Position numbers and translations under genes: made by a program. From NCBI GenBank assembly GCA_963844405.1, contig CAWJNZ010000012.1, positions 186,001 through 250,000 on the forward strand: 64,000 nucleotides of DNA, read 5' to 3'. Source of the stretch: DASSUW01 sp963844405 (GTDB lineage Bacteria > Actinomycetota > Thermoleophilia > Solirubrobacterales > Solirubrobacteraceae). This document shows positions 58,366 to 64,000 of the stretch, piece after piece (position 1 is the stretch's first letter; each line of letters opens with the position of its first letter). The notes under the pieces are model-generated. The model ran no database searches, had not been told where the DNA came from, and saw only the letters and a program-made list of their open reading frames with translations.

Positions 58366-59841
58366 CTACATGCCCGGGGTTCGTGCCGGCGTGGCCCCGA
58401 GCCCGAGCCGCGAGACGGCCTCCAGCGCCGCTACGCGCCACTCCGGCACCAGGCCGGCTCGCACCCGGCGGTCGACGAGGTCCGACGGCGTCAGGGCGAG
58501 CTCGTGGCGCTCGCCCCACAGCAGGTCGGCGCCGCACACGCCCGGGACGATCTCGTCGAGCAGCTCAGGGCGGCCCTCGGCGAGCGCGGCGACCGCCGGC
58601 GCCTCGGTGCCGTAGCGGCGGACGAGGTGCTCCGGCGCGGCGACCGAGCGCAGGACCGCAGGCGGCGCGGCGCCGAGCAGCGGGAGCCGCTGTGTGCGGC
58701 ACGGGCGCTCGGTGAGGCGGTCGACGGCGTCCTGCGCCATCCGGCGGTAGGTGGTGAGCTTGCCGCCGACGATGACGAGCGCGCCGCTGGGGTCCTCGAC
58801 GAGGACGTGGCGGCGCGACAGGTCGGCGGTCTCGCCGTCGCCCGCGGCCAGCGGCCTGAGGCCGGCGTAGCGCCCGCAGACGTCGCCCGCCCCGAGCGGC
58901 GCCGCGAAGGCGGCCGAGGCGCGGTCGAGCAGCTCGGCCTCCTCGGCGGCGTCCGGCTGCGGCTCGTCGGCGGGCTCGCCCGGCACGTCGGTGATCCCGA
59001 TCGCGACGAGCCCGTCGGAGCGGGGGAGGGCGAAGACCCAGCGGCCGTGCTCGCCCGGCACCGGCACGTTCACCCCCGCGCGCGGACCGCCGAGCCGCGC
59101 AGCCCGCACCAGCAGGTGCGAGCCGCGGCTCGGGCGCAGCGTGACCGCGTCCGTCAGCCCGCCCGCCCACACGCCGGCCGCCACCACCGTCCGGCGGGCG
59201 CGCACGGTGAACGGCGAGCCGGTGAGGGCGTCGACCGCCTCGACGCCGTCCTCGCGCAGCCCGGTCACCTCGGCGTACGTGATCACCCGCGCCCCGTGCG
59301 CGACGGCGGTGCGGGCGACGGCGACGACCAGCCGCGCGTCGTCCTCCAGTTGCCCGTCCCAGCTCAGCAGCGCCCCGCGTACGTCCTCGCGAAGGGCAGG
59401 GGCGAGCCGGCGCGCCTCGAGCGCGCTCACCCGGCGCGGCGGCGGCAGAACCCGGCGGCTCGTCCGCGCGGCACGCCGCAGGCCGTCACCGACCCGTAGG
59501 CCCACCATGGTCTTCCACGCGCGGTCGTCGAGCGGGATCACGAACGGCAGCGGCCGCACGAGGTGCGGGGCGATCCACCGCATCAGCGCCGCGCGTTCGA
59601 CCGCCGACTCCCACGCCAGCCCCCAGTCGCCGGTCTGCAGGTAGCGCAGGCCGCCGTGCACGAGCTTGGACGACCAGCGGCTCGTGCCGAAGGCGAGGTC
59701 GCGGCGCTCGAGCAGCACGACCGAGAGGCCGCGCGAGGCGGCGTCCAGCGCGATGCCGGCGCCGGTGATCCCGCCTCCGACGACGACGAGGTCGACCGCC
59801 TCCCCACCGGCAAGCCGTTCGATCTCGAAGCCGCGGTTCAT
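58366..59841 (-). CDS. glpD: FAD-dependent glycerol-3-phosphate dehydrogenase
   Basis: A 491-residue flavoenzyme oxidising glycerol-3-phosphate to DHAP and passing electrons to quinone at the membrane. FAD loop 'DLVVVGGGITGAGIALDAAS', 'FGTSRWSSKLVHGGLRYL' (GlpD signature SSKLVHGGLRYL), 'DARLVVAVARTAVAHGARV', and 'GGKLTTYRRMAQDAVD'. Shorter at the C-terminus than E. coli GlpD but of usual actinobacterial size. ATG 59841 overlaps the TetR stop by 4 bp. Confidence 0.93.
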   Translation of the reverse strand: MNRGFEIERLAGGEAVDLVVVGGGITGAGIALDAASRGLSVVLLERRDLAFGTSRWSSKLVHGGLRYLQTGDWGLAWESAVERAALMRWIAPHLVRPLPFVIPLDDRAWKTMVGLRVGDGLRRAARTSRRVLPPPRRVSALEARRLAPALREDVRGALLSWDGQLEDDARLVVAVARTAVAHGARVITYAEVTGLREDGVEAVDALTGSPFTVRARRTVVAAGVWAGGLTDAVTLRPSRGSHLLVRAARLGGPRAGVNVPVPGEHGRWVFALPRSDGLVAIGITDVPGEPADEPQPDAAEEAELLDRASAAFAAPLGAGDVCGRYAGLRPLAAGDGETADLSRRHVLVEDPSGALVIVGGKLTTYRRMAQDAVDRLTERPCRTQRLPLLGAAPPAVLRSVAAPEHLVRRYGTEAPAVAALAEGRPELLDEIVPGVCGADLLWGERHELALTPSDLVDRRVRAGLVPEWRVAALEAVSRLGLGATPARTPGM

Positions 59842-60392
59842 GGCCGCAGGTACCCGTCCACGGCGCGGGCGAGCTCCGCCCACGGATCGAGCTCCAGCTC
59901 CCCGTGCGAGGCGAGGATGAAGCCGCGGGCGATCAGCTCGATGCCGGCGGCCAGGATCTCGGGCGGCGAGTCCCCACGCACCGAGCCGTCGGCGACCGCC
60001 AGCGCCTCGGCCCCCGCCGCGACCGCGATCTTCTGCACCCCGCCGAGCCGCCTTGTCATGTACGGCAGCAGCAGCTCGGGGTCGACATCGAGCAGCCGCA
60101 CGAACAGCGGGTCCGCGGCCAGCGCGCGGCTGCCGCGCACGACCATGGCCACCACGCGCTCGCGCGTCGTCTCGCCCTCGGCGGCCTGCCCGATCAGGCG
60201 TCCGAACTCGCGCGTCATCAACGCCGAGAGCACCGCCTCGAGATCCGGATAGCGCCGGTAGAGCGTCATCCGGCTCACGCCCGCGCGGCGCGCCACGTCG
60301 GTCAGCGTCGTGCGGCGCACGCCCACCGCCAGCACGCACTCGCGCGCGGCGTCGAGCAGGCGGTCCTCCTCGCTGTGACGTTGTGACGCCAC
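59838..60392 (-). CDS. TetR-family regulator of glpD
   Basis: A 184-residue regulator with the TetR helix-turn-helix ('LLDAARECVLAVGVRRTTLTDVARRAGVSRMTLYRRYPDLEAVLSAL', key part GVSRMTLYRRYPDLEAVL) and a helical ligand domain. GTG 60392 is the only start giving the full N-terminus. It is co-translated with glpD, so glycerol-3-phosphate metabolism is its likely target. Divergent from valS with a 48-bp spacer. Confidence 0.88.
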   Translation of the reverse strand: MASQRHSEEDRLLDAARECVLAVGVRRTTLTDVARRAGVSRMTLYRRYPDLEAVLSALMTREFGRLIGQAAEGETTRERVVAMVVRGSRALAADPLFVRLLDVDPELLLPYMTRRLGGVQKIAVAAGAEALAVADGSVRGDSPPEILAAGIELIARGFILASHGELELDPWAELARAVDGYLRP

Positions 60393-60425
60393 ATGTAAAA
60401 CTGTAACAGGATCCGGGGGCGACTC

Positions 60426-60431
60426 TAGACT
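60426..60431 (+). promoter_or_regulatory. -10-like element just upstream of valS
   Basis: TAGACT ends 9 nt before the GTG of valS with no Shine-Dalgarno between, which suggests a very short or absent leader. No T-box riboswitch leader is visible in the 48-bp spacer. Confidence 0.4.
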
Positions 60432-60440
60432 GCGCGAGCC

Positions 60441-63044
60441 GTGACCGCCGCCGACCTCGAGCACCGCACCCGCTACGACCCGGACGAGGTCGAGCCGCGC
60501 GTGCGCACGCTCTGGCTCGAGTCCGGGCACTTCCATCCCGAGCCGGCGGGGACGGCGGACGAGAACTACTCGATCGCCATCCCGCTGCCCAACGTCACCG
60601 GCGCGCTGCACATGGGCCACGCGCTCAACGGCTCGGTCCAGGACACGCTGATCCGCCTCGCCCGCATGCGCGGCAAGCGCACGAAGTGGATCTTCGGCAC
60701 CGACCACGCGGGCATCGCGACCCAGACCCAGGTCGAGCGGCTGCTCAAGACCGAGGGCACGAGCCGCGAGGAGATCGGCCGCGAGCAGTTCGTCGAGCGC
60801 GTCTGGCGCTGGCGCGACCAGTACGGATCCACCATCGTCGAGCAGTTCAAGCGGCTCGGCGCCTCCGCGGACTACGAGGACGAGCGCTTCACGCTCGACC
60901 CGCACTACGCCCACGCCGTCCAGAAGGTCTTCGTCGACCTCTACGAGAAGGGCCTGATCTACCGCGACAACTACATGGTCAACTGGGACCCCGGGTCGCG
61001 GTCGGCCATCTCTGACCTCGAGGTCGAGCAGCGCGAGGTCACCGACACCCTCTACTACGTCGACTACCCGCTCGAGTCCGGGCACGGCTCGGTGACGATC
61101 GCCACCGTGCGGCCGGAGACGATGCTCGCCGACACGGCGATCGCCGTCCACCCGGAGGACGACCGCTACACGCGCCTGATCGGCGAGACGGCGATCCTGC
61201 CGATCGTCGGGCGGCGTCTGCGGATCATCGCCGACGAGTACGTCAAGCCCGAGTTCGGCACCGGCGCGCTGAAGATCACGCCCGGCCACGACCCGAACGA
61301 CTTCGAGATCGGCCGCCAGCACGGGCTCGAGGAGATCAGCGTGATCGGCGAGGACGGCCGCATGACGGCCGCCGCCGGCGAGTTCGAGGGCATGACCGCG
61401 CTCGAGGCGCGCGAGGCGGTCGTCGCGCGGCTGCGCGCCGACGGCCGGATCGCACGCACCGAGCAGTACCGGCACGACGTCCCGTACTCGCAGCGCTCGG
61501 GCGAGCGGATCGAGCCGCTGATCTCGCTCCAGTGGTTCATGCGGATGGACGAGCTCGCCAAGCCCGCCATCGAGGTCGTCGAGTCGGGCCGGGTGCAGAT
61601 CCACCCGGAGAACCAGCGGCGGCGCTACATCGAGTGGATGGAGAACATCCGGCCCTGGTGCATCTCGCGCCAGCTGTGGTGGGGCCACCAGATCCCCGTC
61701 TGGTACCGCGGTAAAGAGACCTTCGTCGGGATGGAGCCGCCCGCCGGCGGCGGCTGGGAGCGCGACCCCGACGTCCTCGACACCTGGTTCTCGAGCGGCA
61801 TCTGGCCGTTCGTGACGCTCGGCTGGCCGGAGCCGACGGCGGCGTTGAAGGCCTTCTATCCCACCGACGTCCTCTCGACGGCGCGCGACATCCTCTTCCT
61901 GTGGGTCGCCCGGATGGTCATGTTCGGGCTCGAGTTCGCCGGTGACATCCCGTTCGACCGCGTCTACGTCCACCCGGTCATCCAGGCGCCCGACGGGCGC
62001 CGCATGTCGAAGTCGCTCGGCACCGGCATCGACCCCCTGGCGCTGATCGACGGCGGTCCGCGCCCGCCGGTCTTCGAGCAGGGCGGGGACTTCCCGGCCT
62101 ACGGCGCCGACGCCGTGCGCTGGGGGCTGCTGGCCAGCGCCTCGACGCAGGACGTGCGCTTCAACGAGGAGCGGATCGCCCAGGGGCGGCAGCTCACCAA
62201 CAAGCTCTGGAACGCCTCGCGGCTCGTGCTGCTGCGCGTGCCCGAGGGCGTCACGGTGCCCGAGACGGTGCCCGCCGCCGAGGCGATCGAGGACCGCTGG
62301 ATCCTCTCGCGCCTGCAGGCCGCCGACGCCGACGTCGCCGCCGCCATCGACCGCTTCGACTTCCACGTCGCCGCGCTCCGCCTCTACGACTTCGTCTACG
62401 GCGAGCTGTGCGACTGGTACCTGGAGATGATCAAGCCGCGCCTCTACGCCGACGACAACCGCGAGGCGGTTGAGCTGGCGCTCCACGTCCTCGGCGAGAC
62501 GCTCGCGCTCGCCCACCCGATCATCCCCTTCGTCACCGAGGAGATCTGGTCGCTGCTGCCCGGCGCGGACGGCCTGCTGATGGTCCACCGCTACCCGCAG
62601 GCCGACGACGCCCTGCGCGACGAGGCGGCCGAGGACGACGTCCGCCGCGCCATCGCCGCCACGCAGGAGCTGCGGGGGTGGCGCGACAGCGTCGGCGCCG
62701 CGGCGGGCAAGGCCGTGCCGGCGCGGCTCGAGGCCGAGGGCTACGACCGCACGGCCGACCACATCGCGCGGCTCGCGCGCGTGGAGTGGTCCGCGGACGG
62801 CGGCGAGCCGGTGGCCACCGTCGGCGTGCCCGGCGGCAGCATCCTCGTCCTCGCCTCCGAGGCGGTCGACCTCGAGGCGGCCGCCGAGCGCGCCGCGGCG
62901 CAGCGCGCGACGCTCGAGAAGGAGATCGCCCGCGCCGAGGGCAAGCTCGCCAACGACGGCTTCGTCGCCAAGGCGCCCGCCGCCGTGGTCGAGAAGGAGC
63001 GCCGGAAGCTCGAGGAGCTCAAGCGGGAGCTGGCCGACCTGTGA
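60441..63044 (+). CDS. valS: Valyl-tRNA synthetase
   Basis: An 867-residue class I synthetase that charges tRNA-Val. HIGH-type motif 'PNVTGALHMGHALNGS' near residue 56, editing domain (about 200-330, 'TVRPETMLADTAIAVHPED'), 'WCISRQLWWGHQIPVWY', the KMSKS-type RMSKS at 521-525, anticodon-binding region, and a C-terminal coiled coil ('LEKEIARAEGKLANDGFVAKAP'). Complete. The stop overlaps the folC GTG (GTGA). Confidence 0.96.
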   Translation: MTAADLEHRTRYDPDEVEPRVRTLWLESGHFHPEPAGTADENYSIAIPLPNVTGALHMGHALNGSVQDTLIRLARMRGKRTKWIFGTDHAGIATQTQVERLLKTEGTSREEIGREQFVERVWRWRDQYGSTIVEQFKRLGASADYEDERFTLDPHYAHAVQKVFVDLYEKGLIYRDNYMVNWDPGSRSAISDLEVEQREVTDTLYYVDYPLESGHGSVTIATVRPETMLADTAIAVHPEDDRYTRLIGETAILPIVGRRLRIIADEYVKPEFGTGALKITPGHDPNDFEIGRQHGLEEISVIGEDGRMTAAAGEFEGMTALEAREAVVARLRADGRIARTEQYRHDVPYSQRSGERIEPLISLQWFMRMDELAKPAIEVVESGRVQIHPENQRRRYIEWMENIRPWCISRQLWWGHQIPVWYRGKETFVGMEPPAGGGWERDPDVLDTWFSSGIWPFVTLGWPEPTAALKAFYPTDVLSTARDILFLWVARMVMFGLEFAGDIPFDRVYVHPVIQAPDGRRMSKSLGTGIDPLALIDGGPRPPVFEQGGDFPAYGADAVRWGLLASASTQDVRFNEERIAQGRQLTNKLWNASRLVLLRVPEGVTVPETVPAAEAIEDRWILSRLQAADADVAAAIDRFDFHVAALRLYDFVYGELCDWYLEMIKPRLYADDNREAVELALHVLGETLALAHPIIPFVTEEIWSLLPGADGLLMVHRYPQADDALRDEAAEDDVRRAIAATQELRGWRDSVGAAAGKAVPARLEAEGYDRTADHIARLARVEWSADGGEPVATVGVPGGSILVLASEAVDLEAAAERAAAQRATLEKEIARAEGKLANDGFVAKAPAAVVEKERRKLEELKRELADL

Positions 63045-64000
63045 GCACCTGGCGCCTCGACGACGCCGAGGCCCACCTTCTCTCGCTCGAGCTGTTCGGC
63101 ATGCGCTTCGGCCTCGAGCGCATGCTGCGGCTCCTCACCGTGCTCGGCAGCCCGCAGGAGCGCTTCCGCGCCATCCACGTCGTGGGCACCAACGGCAAGT
63201 CCTCGACCGCGCGGATGGCCGCGGCGCTGCTCGAGGCGCACGGCGTGCGCACCGGCACCTTCCTCTCGCCGCACCTGCGCTCGTTCGCCGAGCGGATCCG
63301 GATCGGCGACGCCGACCTGGGGCCCGAGGCCTTCGGTGCCGCCGTCCAGCGCGCCGCGGCGGCGGCCGCCAAGGTCGACCGCACGCTCGAGGAGGACGAC
63401 CGCGTGACCCAGTTCGAGCTGCTGGCCGCCACCGCCTTCGCCGAGTTCGCCCGCCGGGGCGTCGAGGTCGCGGTCGTGGAGGCCGGCCTCGGCGGGCGCC
63501 ACGACGCCACCAACGTGCTCGGGGCTCCCGTCGTCGTGCTCACCAACGTCGGGCTCGAGCACACCCGCTGGCTCGGCCCCACGGTGACGGACATCGCGGG
63601 CGAGAAGCTCGCGGTCGTGCGGCGCGGCGCCACGCTGGTGACCGGCCCGTTGCAGCCGGAGGTCGAGGTGCTGGCCGCGCAGACGGGCGCGACGGTCGTG
63701 GCCGCCCCGCCCGTCGAGTCCGGCCCGGCCGGCTACCAGCGCGCCAACTTCGCGGCGGCGGTGGCCGCGGTGCGGGCGCTGCACGGCGAGCTCGACCCGG
63801 CGGCGGTGGCCGAGGTCGCCGCCCGCGTAGAGGTCCCCGGCCGCATGCAGGTGGTGGCCGAGGACCCGCTGACCATCTACGACGGCGCCCACAACCCGTC
63901 GGGCATGGAGGCGCTCGTGCAGGCGCTCGACCTCGGTGCGCGAAACCTTGTGGCAGTCGTGTCGATCCTCGACGACAAAGATGCGGCGGGCATGCTGCGG
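63041..64000 (+). CDS. folC: Folylpolyglutamate/dihydrofolate synthase, cut off by window
   Basis: The first 320 codons of a Mur-ligase-family enzyme that adds glutamate to (dihydro)folate. P-loop 'IHVVGTNGKSSTARMAAALL', 'FLSPHLRSFAERIRI', 'VAVVEAGLGGRHDATNVL', 'LTNVGLEHTRWLGPTV', and 'DGAHNPSGMEAL' of the C-terminal domain are all present. GTG 63041 overlaps valS by 4 bp; valS-folC is a conserved pair. The last part of the C-terminal domain is outside the window. Confidence 0.95.
   Translation, partial: MSTWRLDDAEAHLLSLELFGMRFGLERMLRLLTVLGSPQERFRAIHVVGTNGKSSTARMAAALLEAHGVRTGTFLSPHLRSFAERIRIGDADLGPEAFGAAVQRAAAAAAKVDRTLEEDDRVTQFELLAATAFAEFARRGVEVAVVEAGLGGRHDATNVLGAPVVVLTNVGLEHTRWLGPTVTDIAGEKLAVVRRGATLVTGPLQPEVEVLAAQTGATVVAAPPVESGPAGYQRANFAAAVAAVRALHGELDPAAVAEVAARVEVPGRMQVVAEDPLTIYDGAHNPSGMEALVQALDLGARNLVAVVSILDDKDAAGMLR

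Noticed and set aside
1..64000. CRISPR arrays, insertion sequences, phage genes, rRNA or complete tRNA genes
   Set aside because: No spaced direct repeats, transposase or integrase motifs, or RNA gene signatures were seen on either strand.

Overview
The window is high-GC DNA with actinobacterial features: F420 biosynthesis (FbiC-type CofG-CofH) next to an F420-dependent glucose-6-phosphate dehydrogenase, FprA-type ferredoxin reductase, a DUF222/HNH (13E12-like) gene with a Gram-positive-type LexA box, many GTG starts, and the tig-clpP-clpX and valS-folC housekeeping blocks. Together with the large secreted ThuA/sugar-dehydrogenase protein and the many one-component regulators, this suggests a soil actinobacterium, perhaps a deep-branching lineage such as Thermoleophilia/Solirubrobacterales. 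The lineage is inferred, not shown.

Layout. 1-5.1 kb: regulators (GntR, NarL, IclR, ArsR-like, MarR) around a compact cassette of a SAM methyltransferase, a 20-codon peptide gene with a near-perfect Shine-Dalgarno, and an E1/ThiF-like adenylyltransferase whose start overlaps the peptide stop. This is the best candidate for an undescribed system: a minimal peptide-modifying (RiPP, microcin C- or pantocin-like) locus. 5.2-8.6 kb: fgd and fbiC. 8.6-14.1 kb: a Clp-N/HTH protein, a NarL response regulator, a badly frameshifted acyl-CoA synthetase (ADP-forming)-GNAT gene and a GAF histidine kinase. 14-24 kb: an FAD oxidoreductase, a secreted phosphatase-family protein, fprA, a 1367-residue secreted multidomain protein and a DUF1080 protein. 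24.2-30.1 kb: a sugar oxidation/dehydration/kinase set. 30-34 kb: a beta-lactamase-like serine hydrolase, then a dioxygenase lipoprotein overlapping an OmpR/EnvZ-type two-component pair. 34-38.4 kb: an SOS-boxed HNH gene and a multicopper oxidase-ZIP transporter-DtxR regulator operon. 38.5-46.6 kb: lipid/xenobiotic oxidation (TetR, Baeyer-Villiger-type monooxygenase, SDR, quinone oxidoreductase, acyl-CoA ligase, alcohol dehydrogenase, GST). 46.7-53 kb: M15 peptidase, PLP decarboxylase, alpha/beta hydrolase, Lrp, phenylalanine hydroxylase, STAS protein, sigma factor. 53.4-64 kb: tig-clpP-clpX, four minus-strand genes, then valS-folC running off the right edge.

Two cautions. First, at least seven genes carry single-base frameshifts although the protein signal is intact on both sides (fbiC, the CoA ligase-GNAT gene, a secreted protein, the serine hydrolase, the HNH gene, a TetR gene and the monooxygenase). 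The net change is usually +1, and no nonsense codons were seen in the reconstructed frames of those I followed in detail. This looks more like sequencing or assembly error than decay, but it cannot be settled from the sequence. Second, all functions are inferred from recognised motifs and family resemblance; no searches were run.

No CRISPR array, insertion sequence, rRNA or complete tRNA gene was seen.
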